A stretch of 64,000 nt of DNA from positions 1,798,001-1,862,000 of the forward strand of contig OZ004581.1 in the NCBI GenBank assembly GCA_963924555.1, written 5' to 3'. Shown here piece after piece: positions 1 to 12,200 of this stretch. Each line of letters starts with the position of its first letter. The first letter of the stretch is position 1. The translations under genes and the position numbers were made by a program. The stretch comes from Crambe crambe (taxonomy: Eukaryota; Porifera; Demospongiae; Poecilosclerida; Crambeidae). A model generated the notes under the pieces. It did no database searches, was not told the origin of the DNA, and saw nothing but the letters and a program-made list of their open reading frames with translations.

Positions 1-411
1 ACAGGCCCTGTTCTTCTTTCAAAGCAAGAATGAACCAAACTTCTCCAAAAACGATGTTAAGAAATTAACCACACCCATTATTCTTACGTAGTAGTAAAGG
101 TATACGGATGATATTACGATGTAGTATGCGGAGGCCCTGGAATGCCGGGGCATTTTAGCACATGCGCAATCAGTGTATACCAGGCCCTATTTTTTCCCCT
201 CCCCCTGAAAAAAAAAAAATCTCAGCTAGCTTTAGCTATAGACAGATCTGATTTTTTAATTGTTGCGCACCCGCATGTGGTAAATTATTATCCCACGAGT
301 CACGTGATGCACATTCTTTGAAAGAACGGAAACCTGGCGATTGTTACCAGACGTATTTTCCCCCTTCCCTCCTCGCAAAAAATACGTCTGGCGTGCGAGA
401 CTAAGCAAATG
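1..411. other. Non-coding edge with small hairpin
   Basis: No convincing gene was seen. A hairpin with 13-base arms (CCAGACGTATTTT at 347-359 and its complement at 379-391) looks like the core of a small MITE. A CACGTG E-box lies near 300. Confidence 0.4.
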
Positions 412-1051
412 CAGTACGGTACATAGCCAGCACCTTGTTTCTGTACTTTTTATAGTCATATACTCAAGCCTACATCACTCTTTCATTTAGAAGAAATGTT
501 CTTGTTTGCACACTTTTTCAAGGGGCGCGGCTAAGGATGTCAAGAACGATCCTTTACCAAATAATCTTACCACTCTGCCCCACCGCAACTCAGCAAGACA
601 GTTTTTTTCTCAGTGTATAAACTAGCTGTGTCTACGAAGCGTTCTAGTGTTCTAGTGTTGTCTACGTAGCGCCTACGAAGTGTATAAACTAACTGTGCTG
701 TCTACGAAGCCTTCGAGAATTTGAGTCATCCACGAAGGCACTCGAACGGCAATTGACAGTTAGGACTTGAGCTGTACTTCAATTTGAACAATACCATTCC
801 TTACCTGAGGTGTAGAGCTTCAAGATGGTACCAAGATCGTAGATATAGGATGAAGCAGTCGGGAGTTATGGCTGTCAAGCGTTCACGAAGGCACTCGGAC
901 GGCAATGACTTGAGCTTTACTTCAATTTGAACAATACCATTCCTTAGATCAGGTGTAGAGCTTCAATATGGTACTAAGATCGTAGATTTAAGATGAAGCA
1001 GTCTGGAGTTATGGCTGTCAAGAAGAGAGTGCTACTCTACCGCACTCTCTG

Positions 1052-1091
<40 letters not shown>

Positions 1092-1135
1092 AGCATGGGT
1101 GTTTTGCGTGTCAAGCCTACAACTCTCTGATAATT
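412..1135 (+). repeat. Dispersed repeat, copy A (uninterrupted)
   Basis: This stretch matches 35250-38090 nearly base for base, including the repeated phrases built on TCTACGAAGCGTTC and the segment AGGTGTAGAGCTTCAATATGG. Copy A lacks the 2.1-kb insertion seen in copy B, so it preserves the unoccupied target site at about 962-964 (a single TTC). It also holds an ATT microsatellite at about 1052-1089. No coding capacity was recognised. Confidence 0.75.
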
Positions 1136-1704
1136 CCACAATGGCTAGTAGCTAGATTTCATCCTCCAACTTTTAGCTCAGAAGGCTCAGTAGCTTCAGA
1201 AATATTTGAACTGTCTGAGCTGTCTGACCTCTTTACTTATAAATCACAAGTCAATGACTACAAGGGTGCTTAGTAATAATTAAGAGGGCATGTAGCCTTG
1301 ATTATTACTACTTTGGGGCAAACTACTCACTCTCTGCTTGAAAATGATAGTTTAAGTACTACTGGCCTGTATTCCATTCTTTTGCTATTCATAGCTTATA
1401 CTCTCTGGCATCGTAGACAAAGTTTATTTCCCAGGAAAATGGAGTCTACATTTCTTGGCTTTCAGACGCCTGTGACTTTCTACTTTGACTATGCTCCAAG
1501 CTCTGCAAAAAAAAATCCATTACAGCATGCACCACCATTATATATGCAAAGCTATAGATCTGCACTAGCTCTATGACTTATCTCGGTGAACAAAATGCTT
1601 CGCTTTGATTATGGAACTAGCAATCTCTCAGCTTATACTTGAACACATCTAGCATCAAATGTAATGCACCAGCTTTAGTATACATCAAAGGCACTGCCTA
1701 TAGT

Positions 1705-1905
1705 TTATAAGGGAAAAAACATTTCCGTGAAATGAAAAAAAAAATTTAGCTCAAAAAAGTAAGGAAACAAGGGTAGGGAAATGGGATCAATCTTTGTTCT
1801 GTATATCCAGCCAACAATCCCTATACATATATGTTACTGCACTATAATCTGAAGCTACCCAATGTATATGTAGGGATTGTTGGCTGGATATACAGAACAA
1901 AGATC
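1705..1905. repeat. Fold-back element remnant
   Basis: Two inverted segments (centred on GGATTGTTGGCTGGATATAC and its complement, about 1806-1830 and 1870-1895) form a long hairpin. The outer left part, AAGGGAAAAAACATTTCCG, matches the termini of the palindrome at 39092-39395. The right outer arm is missing; the sequence passes straight into retrotransposon integrase code. Confidence 0.65.
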
Positions 1906-2540
1906 ACAATTTGCACGACATGGAATACCAGATGTGTTGATTTCAGATAACGGACCTCAATTCTCCAGTGGATCAATTCACAGCAAGCTACCAGATCAAG
2001 CACAATACAAGTAGTCCCCATTACCCCTAATCAAATGGAAAGGCTGAAATGGCAGTCCAGACCATCAAAAACCTGATGTGTAAGGCTCAAGCTGAAAAAT
2101 GAGACTTTCACCTAGCCTTGCTCGATTTTCGAAATACACCAACAGATGACACCATAGGATCACCTGCCCTGTGACTCATGGGCCCCGTGGTGTACAAAAA
2201 CTTTACTACCCACCACAAATAAACTTCTCCTTCCCAAAGTCATTCCTTCATCCACTGCCAAGTCAAGCCTCCTCAAGCAAAAAACAACAACCAGAAACAT
2301 TACTATGATAAGCATTCCAAACCGTTGGCTCCACTGAACACTGGCGATTGGATTCTCTTCAAAATGGTGCTCTCTGGTTGCCAGCAGTGATCACTAAGGT
2401 CGCTGACTCACCCAGATCATATGTAATTACCACTCCTGATGGACAAACGTACTGGAGAAACCGGAGGCACCTCAGGCCAACACATGCAACTACAGAATGC
2501 CATGAAGGCAAGAGTGATGATGTAATTATCCCTTGGTGAT
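1900..2540 (+). pseudogene. Ty3/Gypsy-type integrase fragment (broken)
   Basis: Translation in shifting frames gives the C-terminal part of a retroelement integrase. The core motif ISDNGPQFSS (second acidic residue of the DDE triad) starts near 1945, and NGKAEMAVQT (third acidic residue) follows near 2036. The tail DGQTYWRNRRHLRPT near 2440-2485 resembles the C-terminal end of Gypsy polyproteins. Several frameshifts and stops lie between these blocks, so this is dead. The 5' boundary abuts a fold-back element, which suggests that element inserted into the integrase and was then partly lost. No LTR was recognised nearby. Confidence 0.75.
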
Positions 2541-2545
2541 GAACA

Positions 2546-3295
2546 AGACGATGGAGAAAGAGATGATGTTGGAGAGCGAGGTGACCAGAACCAAGCAGTG
2601 TACCAACTGCCCCACTACGACGATCCACCCACGACACTTCAGCTATGCTGATCCATACTCACTACGCTTCTAACATTATGAAAAAACAATGCTAATATTA
2701 TAATCAATAATTACTATTTTCATTATCTCATTACATCATAATCTTTATAATCATTACATCATTGAGTTCTAATTCATGGACGTGAACACTGAGTCAGCTG
2801 CTTTGGTTGATTAACAGATCTTTACATAGCCCAACTATAAAACCACAATTAAGTCTTGAAAGGAGGCTATGTAAACTTTGGTTTTTTGTTCATGTTGCAA
2901 GAATACTGTAATCCACTGTGCCATATGCTATAAACCACAGTTAATTTTTTTGGAGGCACAAAGTCACCTGCAAGGCAGGAGACTTCTCTTGTATAATTAT
3001 AAAGATTGAACGTCCAATAGAAGCCAGATAGTAACAACTAACAAAGAGCTAAGGCAGTACAGGCTTAGCTAGCTACCTATGGATTCTTTTTGTAGTTGCA
3101 TTATTTTAATTAATGGTCTGCGCTGCTGTGATGCTATATCAGCCAGTACTTATGAAAATTAATAGTCTATAGCTAATTAATTTTTGATAGTACAAGCCAG
3201 TTAAACTGGTTTTATCGTTGTTTATGGGAAATACACTCAAGGTAGTCCATTTATACACTAATTCAATTTAAGTTTCATGGTCCGCAATGGTGATA
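2546..3295. other. AT-rich intergenic stretch
   Basis: No gene or clear repeat was seen. It includes an ATTA/TTAC-rich patch at 2690-2765 and the 3' flank of the death-fold gene to its right. Confidence 0.4.
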
Positions 3296-6081
3296 TCATA
3301 TCGAAACACGCTTCATAATACACAAATTGAGCACTGGGCAATCTATAGCTCTACTGCATGTACCTCTTGTGGATACTGGATCAGTTTCCATTTCATCCTG
3401 TGATGATGGTGTATCAGAGACACCTAGGGAAGCAGGGTCTTGAGTAGAACCTTGAGGCTTAGCATCAGCACTAGCTTGATGAGAAGAGCATCTGTACTCT
3501 GCAAGTTACATTGAATAGGGCAGTACGTAGCTATGTATCCCCATATGTGAAGGATGTCTATGAAAGTAATGCTGACTCATCATACTATTGACCAGACCCT
3601 ATAATCATCTAAGCCACAAAGCCAATTAAAGTAGGTCCCATACAGGCCCGTAGCCAGGGGGGTTTGGGGGGTTCGATCAAACCCCCTTTTTGAAATGAAA
3701 TTTTTTTAAGCGCGAGCACACACGATTTGCATACGCACGCGTGTGTACATGAATATCGTTCACTCTATCGAGAAGTAGGTCAAAGCCTATCGTCCAGAAA
3801 AGGTCAGTTTTTAGCTATAACTCTGACTCTAAAGCAGTAGTGCCTTAAAGCAGTAGTGCCCGAGACTTTAAAGCATCTAGTGCCTGAAATCTTAAGTCTA
3901 GTCTGGTGGCGCAGCCCCGAGCTTCGCGCTCAGGGCTGCGCCGCCAGACTAATTAAAGTCTTGCTGTAAAAACTGTACAAGTAGCTAGTCTGTGGTGGAT
4001 TGTGAAGAAGTTTGTGAAGAAGTGGCCATCTACTCATAATCTTCATACTTCATAGCAATAATTGCAGCTAAAGCTAACAAAATATGTCATTGTTGGCAAT
4101 CAAAAATGGGCATGGTTGTGTAAAAGTGGGCGTGTCCATCGCTAATGCGCAGATACTTTTGAACCCCATTCAAAAATCTCTGGCTACGGACCTGTCATAA
4201 TAGAAATAGGCTATTGTATTAAGTATGAGTTATATACGATGTGCTACCTAATATCTGGCCAGCTGGTGTCCTAGAAACTAACTTTTAATTCCAGTTTTCA
4301 ACATGCAAGACATAGCATGGAGTAATTACTATACTTACGAGCAATTCTTAGGGCCAGATTCTCATTGTTGCCCCCCATCTTGTGAGCGACAGCATCAATC
4401 AGAACTTGGACAGTGGGTGTTGGCAGATTTAATTTGATATCAAAATAGAGCTTCAACCAAATCTATAAATATATTTATAGACATGAGTGGAATGATAACT
4501 AAAGCTTGTAGGGTTAGGGGTTAGGACTAGGGCTGGGGCTTTTGTGGGGACTTCCCTTCCCCCTCCCCTGTTTTATAATACAGCAGGTTATTTTTGAGGG
4601 GTATATTTTTTATTCGTTGGTCTGTTGGGGCGCAGCATACACAGTGTATGCCATGTGTGCTAGCTATGTAAAAATACTTCTGGCCTAAGCAAATGAGCAA
4701 CAAGAGTTAGTAGTATGTGCCTGTGCTAGAAATGGAAGTTGCAATTATGACTAGGTAAAAGCCATTATGTGAATTGTAGCATACCATGTGCCCGATGGAC
4801 AGTCTTCCATACCATCTTTCTTTACCAGCAAATTTTCTAAAACTGTAGAAGGTGGTACAGACCTTGAAAGGTGACCTTGGGGCCCAGGGATCCAGAAGAC
4901 AAGTCACTTCACATTTAAAATGCTACTGCAACAATCTAGAACTAGGGGGCACGGTTTTTACACGTATTAGATATAATGTTCGTGGGCTAAATTATGAATA
5001 CCACAAAAAATTTCCTCTGCAAAAAATAACCCGCTGTAATATGGGCACTAATTTTAGAGTTCTACTGAGGCTGGAAAGTATTGCTGTAAGTCATAAGTAC
5101 ACACAGTATCCTGTCATTATTTAATTTGAGTGGTTCAGTTGATGATTGAGTTAGATGAATTGAGTTCAGTTATAATTCTCAACATGCCTGGTATTAGCTA
5201 CCTACCTCAATTAATTTTTGAATTTTATTTTCATAGCTGAACTGGTCCTTATCAATAACCTCCACTTCTCTGACTGGTATTCCAAGCAACACTCCTATCT
5301 CGAACCACTTATTTTGGACCTCAATAAGGAAACGGATAAGATCATGAATGATCCTCCTTTTTTCACCAGTTTCAGTAAAATCACCTGATGAATTAACAAT
5401 ATCATGATTCATAGCTTACTGTATTGTCTCAGTCTAACATACACAATTCTGTTCCATCTCCTTTTGATGCAATATCTGAAAGATTCTTTTCTTCAAATAC
5501 TGTTATATTAAATATAATTGAATGATTGAATAAATTTATTCCTGATTACCTTTCCATTCTTTAGCGATTTTAAAGGCAGCTGGACCATTATTTCCTCCAA
5601 GACTGTCAGCTATAACATAAACCACTGACCACCAGCAAGGGTCAAGCCTTCCATGACGTACTTCACTATTGATCCATGAAATTAGTACATCAATCAGTCC
5701 TCTCACTGAGTTACCTATTGTAGGTTTGTTAACAATCATTAGCTACTGAGCAATATTTAAACTCATATCTTTTGAGGACACTCCTTATTTCAATATTTTG
5801 ATGGACAGGCTTACTTCCATGTTTTCTCTTCAGATCTTCTGATGATGAGGATGTATTTACCAAGGATCCAATCTGCACCCATTTCTCGTGCACTTCTGAA
5901 AAAGCTTTCATCAGCATTGGAAGGTCTTTCTCTTCTGAATAAATAGAAAAGCAAATTTGAAAAACTATAGCTGAGACTTTAGAGACTCACGAAATCTTTC
6001 CGTAGGAACATTTGGATACCTTTCAAGTGCTCTTTTTGCATTGTTTGGCCTGTGGCCTCTCCAATCCACCCTAGTAGCCAT
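3296..6081 (-). CDS. Tandem death-fold protein, six exons, 293 aa
   Basis: Reconstructed by eye from splice signals: exons 6081-5991, 5934-5815, 5714-5550, 5384-5206, 4462-4339 and 3498-3296, all introns GT-AG, total 882 bp in frame from ATG to TGA. Residues ~35-125 and ~130-225 each read as a death-type six-helix domain. Family-typical cores are EKWVQIGSLV and NKWFEIGVLLGIPV (helix 1-2) and GGNNGPAAFKIA and GGNNENLALRIA (helix 6). The last ~65 residues are a Ser/Gln/Asp-rich tail. Death-fold domains mediate homotypic assembly in apoptosis and innate signalling, so an adaptor role is inferred from the absence of any catalytic domain. Introns are 56, 100, 165, 743 and 840 bp; the two long ones hold inverted-repeat elements. 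The final exon could instead splice on at AAGAG|GTACAT. The exact death-fold subfamily is uncertain. Confidence 0.8.
3643..4196. mobile_element. MITE inside intron 5 of the death-fold gene
   Basis: The ends are inverted copies of CAGGYCCGTAGCCAG (3643 rightward; complement ending 4196). The interior has no coding potential and contains a strong hairpin. A target duplication was not clearly resolved. Confidence 0.65.
3898..3953. repeat. GC-rich perfect hairpin
   Basis: Arms of about 23 bases (TCTGGTGGCGCAGCCC and complement) around a TTCG-containing loop. The GCGCAGCC/CCCGAGC wording recurs in the terminal repeats of the MITE at 24473-24930 and in the hairpin at 19371-19495, which suggests related elements. 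Confidence 0.65.
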
Positions 6082-6140
6082 TGATAAACGACTCACCAGG
6101 ACAACTTTTAACGAGCGAGCCTCACCGCTTTTACAGTGGC

Positions 6141-6150
6141 ATCACGTGAT
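6141..6150. promoter_or_regulatory. Palindromic E-box upstream of the death-fold gene
   Basis: ATCACGTGAT lies 60 bp upstream of the ATG at 6081. The same ten bases occur at 46774-46783 upstream of the NACHT pseudogene. CACGTG is the known core for USF/MITF/TFEB-type bHLH factors; use here is inferred. Confidence 0.4.
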
Positions 6151-6160
6151 CCTGGCTCAC

Positions 6161-7063
6161 CCATTTTTTTTTGTCGGGGGTGTGACTCATAAGCTCACAT
6201 GATAGACCCACCCACGCGCGATTAACTAGGGCGGCCAGTCGCATGTTGCGTAGGGCAGCTAATATTTTTTTTTCAGAGAGCAAGCTATAGATGCCTGTAT
6301 CAGAGCATTTTACGCGATCCTATTTCATAGAAGGAATGAACTTCGTGACTTTACAGTTAAGTGTGTCATAATGTATCCACAGAACCCCCACTCCAACCAT
6401 TGCAAGGAGAAATTTCCAATTATCGAACTGCTAACACTGACTCTGAAGCGAGGCTTGATATTAAAGTTAGAGGATTCGAAGCCAGGATGCATACTTTGAC
6501 GTTAGGGTTTTCAACCCAAATGCTCCCAGTTATCGCTCCCAGGATCTGACACATTTATATTGAAGGAATGAACAAGAAAAGAAGAGAGTACAACCAGAGA
6601 GTCCAGGAAGTAGAGGCCGGTGTGTTCACCCCCCTTGTTTTTTCCACCTCAGGTGGCATGGGGAAAGAGAGCAGTGTGTTCTACAAGAGACTAGCTGATT
6701 TTTTATCCACGAAAAGAGACATGCCATACTCAAGGACAATGGGATGGCTTCGATGCCACCTCAATTTTGCCCTACTACGCTCTGCTATTTTATGCATAAG
6801 GGGTTCTAGATCAACAAGAAAAAATCCACTTCTTGAAACTGACATTAATCTTGCCTCAGCAGAGAGCAGACTGTCACCAGACCCTGATTGACTATTGTGT
6901 TTTGTTTTTATAACCTTACATATTCTCATTATCCTTTGCCATCAAATTTTATCTCATCATGGATTGAAAAAAAAAATTTCACAAAAGAAGGTATGCTGAA
7001 AAGCTCAAGATTGACAAAGACCTTCTACAGTATCATGTGACTACACACCCCCGACAAAAAATG
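6161..7063. mobile_element. Inverted-repeat element carrying a retroelement-type ORF fragment
   Basis: Left end 6161 reads CCATTTTTTTTTGTCGGGGG and right end 7063 reads its complement with one gap; similarity runs on through a TCACATGA box on both sides. The element is ~0.9 kb and starts about 80 bp upstream of the death-fold gene. It encloses the broken reading frame at 6355-6891. No target duplication was recognised. Confidence 0.55.
6355..6891 (+). pseudogene. Fragment of a recurrent transposon-borne protein
   Basis: Three blocks appear in order, in two frames: NVSTEPPLQPLQGE, EARLDIKVRGFEA with AYFDVRVFNPNAPSYRSQ in the next frame, then NKKRREYNQRVQEVEAG, TPLVFSTSGGMGKE and LLRSAILCIRGSRS up to a stop at 6891. 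I recognise this block order from repetitive ORFs in sponge and cnidarian genomes (retroelement-associated), but cannot name the enzyme. At least one frameshift near 6500 makes it non-functional. Confidence 0.55.
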
Positions 7064-8689
7064 GTCTACCGGTATACTGCACGGATGCCATTGGTGTCGT
7101 GCTTGCTTCCTCTTTAATGACTGACCCATGAGACAGAACAGCTACAGTGATAACAGTCCATCCATTTCAAATGATATACTTACAACACCAGTATGTAAGT
7201 ATCCTTAGATATTGTGTTAGTTTACGAGACACTCAATTTCAATGCATGGTTGTATAAACTAAGTGCGTATGCCAAAAATTAATAAGAGTAAGAAGTCCAT
7301 AATTATTCCCAAGGTTATCACAACACTTACTACATGTGCCCTTGTTCAGTCAAGAGAGACTTTCCAGAGTCGTAGTGAAACAAAAAGACCAGAATATCTC
7401 AGAACAACTTCTTATTATGTATAGTCAGTATTATTTTTTGGTGATGGGTGTGTTTGGATGTCATGTTTCTATGTCCCACAATGCTTGCTCCCTTGATGAT
7501 GGCATACATTGCTGCCAAGACTAAGAAGAATGTCCGTTCAGTTAGAAGAATGTCTAGCTGTTAGGTCTGGCTAGTTACGTAGCTATTATATTCAAGAAAT
7601 AGCTGCACATGCACCCTTATTAAGTTGATGTCAAGCATGGAATGAAAAGCACAAGTGTACATCCTCAGTTACAAGCCAATCCTGCACAGTCTAAATGTAA
7701 TTCGCTATTACCACAAGTATGATTCATTAAAGTAAATTTCAGTTTCAGTTGCAGTTCCACAATCCATTGTTGAAAACTCGGACAAAAAATAGACTATTAA
7801 TGGGGAAGTTTTGTTCCATGTAAGGCCGTTATATTTCGAACTTCCCTGTTGTAAATAATTAGTGGTGGTGTTATAGCTAGCATAAATTTTTGGTGAGCTT
7901 TAGAATCTAAGATGATTATTTCAAGAGTAGCCTCCATTATAGACCCTCCAGCAATATCCTCTCAACCTTCAAGGAACTTTCTATATCCCACTCTTCCTCT
8001 AATGGCGAGGAAGCAGAAGTTGGGTGGGTCAGCCCTAAACAGGATAGAGTATTACACTCATAATTATAGTGCAGTACACAAAACTGGTTTTACATTACAT
8101 ATATACATCATAAGTAGCCTTAATAGTTTGTAGTAACCACATTCAATTTGGCTACATGATAGTATGATGCCTGATAATAATTACACCATAAGGCATTAGC
8201 TATAATTATTCTTAAAGATAAACACAATTATCAAGTAAAAATGGACATGGCTCAGGCTTAAGTAGGCATCTGGGGCACTACAGTGCACCATACAGGCCTG
8301 TCTTGGCCATCCCTGGATCCAGCCCTGGCAAGGTATGTACCATAGATACCACTGTGACAGTCCCTTGTAGGTGCATGATTATGTGCATGCTCCATGAAAT
8401 TGCAATACATAGGCAAACCCAAAGGATTTTGATTCAAGGTATAGATACTTAGCTAACATCAAATAGCTAATCCCCACATGAAACAATTTCACCATCTCTT
8501 GAGCTATGGTCAAAGGTGATGTGAAAGGTAAGAGAATGATTATGATTATGTAGCTATAGCTATGGTATAAATGACACACTCTCTTGTAAAATTAATTGGT
8601 TTGTACTTTCAAGATCACACTTTATTTAACAGTGCAACTACTAACTGTGATTTCATTTAAGGATGACAACTGTCATTACGAATGTGTCA
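7064..8689. other. Intergenic, no supported gene
   Basis: Only short unrelated open frames were seen (for example 7912-8133, 73 codons, no recognisable motif). Base composition is AT-rich throughout. Confidence 0.4.
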
Positions 8690-8790
8690 TTATTCACTGT
8701 AAAAAGGAAGTGCACACACTGTTTTGTTTTTAGTGTGTGTATCAGGACAATTTAGTGTACAGTACACACTTTCATTTTTACAGTGAATAA
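8690..8790. repeat. Small hairpin MITE
   Basis: TTATTCACTGTAAAAA at the left end is repeated inverted at the right end (TTTTTACAGTGAATAA), with imperfect pairing of the AAGTGCACAC part inside. About 100 bp in all. Confidence 0.65.
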
Positions 8791-9232
8791 ACTGTTAAGC
8801 TAGCTGTTTGTGTTAGCTATCTGAAAGGTTTACTTTCAATGTAACAAATCATTGATCATTTTTGACAGCTTCACAATGAAATTGATTAGATCATTATTGA
8901 TTTATTTAGCTAGCTGAAGCAGTTCATTTTTCTCAAATTTCATCAAGTCCGAATGGGCCTCCCTGTTTTTGAAGCAGGTTCTCAACTTGTTCCACCACCA
9001 ATGTGCAGCAGTAATAATTCTCCCTGATCGTCGACTAGTTCTACCTAAAGGATTCAGAAGCGTCGTGTATATAGTCCTCCACAGTCACCATTTCCTGAAG
9101 TTACCCAACTGAAAGTTTTTCCGGAGTTGCACCATCTTACCTTCACTGTATGTACGTATAATAATTAGCATGACTTATCATTACATGACTTGTCACTAGC
9201 CCTGTAGACGTAGATACAATAGTATAGCTACT

Positions 9233-12200
9233 ATGGCTTCTGGTATCACTCCCCTCCACCTAACTAATGATGTGAACAAGGTCAGGGAATTACTGCAAAG
9301 TGGTGAGTACAGTGTAAACTGTTCTGACTCCAATGGGAGGACTCCACTGCATTATGCCTGTGCTAAAGGTCACTTGGATGTGGTGAAGGTGTTGATATCT
9401 GACTTCAATGCTGATATTCTTTTTAAGGATATTAATGGCTGCATACCACTAATGAATGCTGCTTTCAATGGGTGGGAGCATGTGGTGCTTGCTCTATTGA
9501 ACGAGTATCACTGTCCTTCAAATATCAGAAGTAAAGACAATAAAACATTGCTTCACTGGGCATGCAAAGGAGGTAATATTAGCTTAGTTACAACTCTGAT
9601 ACAAAACCACAATGGTGATATTAATGCTAGGGATGATAAAAATAACACCCCACTCCATGTGGCAGCATTGTGCGGGAAAAAAGAGGTTGCTTTGTTTTTA
9701 ATTAATGAGATGGGCTGTGACATAAATGTCAAAGGCGGTTTAGGTCAGTCTTTGTTACATTTGGCATGCAACGTTAGCCTAGTTCAAACTCTGATACAAG
9801 ATCACAATGCTGACATCAATGTTAGGGATGATCAAAATAACACACCACTCCATGTGGCAGCATTGGGTGCAAAAAAAGAGGTTGCACTGTTTTTACTTAA
9901 TGAAGTGGGCTGTGACATGATTGATAAAGGTGGTCTAGGTTGGTCTTTATTACATTTGGCATGTTATGGAGGTGATGTTAGCCTAGTTCGAACTCTGATA
10001 CAATACCACAAAGCCGATATCTATGCTAGGGATGATGAAAATAACACACCACTCCATGTTGCAGCATTAGGTGGGAATAAAGAGGTTTCTTTGTTTTTGA
10101 TTAATGAAATGGGCTGTGCCATAAATGTCAAAGGTCGTTTAGGTCGGTCTTTGTTACATTTAGCATGCAGTGGAGGTAATATTAGTCTTATTAAAACTCT
10201 TATACGAGACCACAAGGCTAATATCAATGTTAGGGATGATCAAAATAACACACCACTCCATGTGGCAGCATTGTGTAGGAAAAAAGAGGTTACATTGTTT
10301 TTAATTAATGAGATGGATAGTGATATTAATGTCACAGGTCGTATAGGTCGGTCTTTGTTACATTTAGCATGCAGTGGAGGTAATGTTAGTCTTGTTCAAA
10401 CTCTGATACAAGACCACAAGGCTAATATCAATGTTAGGGATGATCAAAATAACACACCACTCCATGTGGCAGCATTGTGTGGGAAAAAAGAAGTGACGTT
10501 GTTTTTAATTAATGAAATGGGTTGTGACATAAATATCAAAGGTGGTTTAGGTTGGTCTTTGTTATATTTGGCATGCTATGGAGGTAATATTAGCCTAATT
10601 CAAACTCTGATACAAGATCACAAGGCTGATATCAATGCTAGGGATAATCAAAATAACACACCACTCCACGTTGCAGCATTGTGTGGGAAAAAGGAGGCTG
10701 CATTATTTTTAATTAATGAAGTGGATTATGATGTTAATGTAAAAGGTTATCTAGGTCGGTCTTTGCTACATTTAGCATGCAGTGGAGGTAATGTTAACCT
10801 AGTTCAAACTCTGATACAAGACCACCAAGCTGATGTCAATGCTAGAGATGATGAAAATAACACACCTCTCCATGTGGCAGCATTGTGTGGGAAAAAAGAA
10901 GTTGTATTGTTTTTAATTCATGTCAATGAGGTGGGTAATGCAAAAGGTTACTTGGGTCGGTCTATATTACATTTAGCATGCAGTGGAGGTAATGTTAGCC
11001 TAGTTCAAACTCTAATACAAGACCACAAGGCTGATATAAATGCTAGGGATGATCAGAATAACACACCACTCCATGTGGCAGCATTGTGTGGTAAAAAAGA
11101 GACTACTTTGTTTTTAATCAATGAGATGGTCTGTGATATAAACATCAAAGGTGGTTTAGGTCGATCTTTGTTACATTTGGCCTGCAACGTTAGCCTAGCT
11201 CAATCTCTGATACGTGACCACAAGGTTGACATTAATGCTAGGGATGATCAAAATAACACACCACTCCACGTGGCAGCATTGAGTGGGAAAAAAGAGATTG
11301 CATTGTTTTTAATTAATGAAATGGGCTGTGACACAAATGTCAAAGGTGGTTTAGGTTGGTCTTTATTACATTTTGCATGTTATGGAGGTAACATTAGCCT
11401 AGTACAAACTTTGATACAATACTACAAAGCTGATATCAATGCTAGGGATGATCAAAATAACACACCACTCCATGTGGCAGCATTGAGTAGAAAAAAAGAG
11501 GTTTCATTGTTTTTAATCGATGAAATAGGCTGTGACATAAATATTAAAGGTCATTTAGGTCGATCTTTGTTACATTTTACATGCTATGGAGGTAATATTA
11601 GCCTAGTTCAAGCTCTGATACAAGACCACAAAGCTGATATCAATGCTAGGGATGATCGAAATAACACACCACTCCATATGGCAGCATTGTGTGGGAAAAA
11701 AGAGGTTGCACGGTTTTTAATTGATGAGGTGGGTTGTGACATGAATGTCAAAGGTCATATAAGTCGGTCTTTGCTACATTTAGCATGCAGTGGAGGTAAT
11801 GTTAGCCTAGTTCAAACTCTAATACAAGACCACAAGGCTGATATCAATGTTATGGATGATCAAAATAACACACCACTCCATGTTGCAGCATTGAGTGGAA
11901 AAAAAGAGGTTGCATTATTTTTAATTAATGAAATGGGCTGCGATATAAATGTCAAGGATATTTTAGGTCGGTCTTTGTTACATTTGGCATGCTATGGAGG
12001 TAATTTTAGCCTAATTCAAATTCTTATAAGAGACCATAAAGTTGAAACCAATGCTAGGGATGATGAAAATAACACACCACTCCATATGGCAGCATTGTGT
12101 GGGAAAAAAGAGGTTGCATTGTTTTTAATTAATGAAATGGGCTGTGACATAAATGTTAAAGGTTGTTTAGGTTGGTCTTTGTTACATTTAGCATGCAGTG

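Noticed and set aside
1298-1576. 92-codon plus-strand ORF
   Set aside because: Opens at a non-ATG codon, no motif, and lies in transposon debris.
10021-10227. Minus-strand ORF in the ankyrin array
   Set aside because: Antisense shadow of the repeat code.
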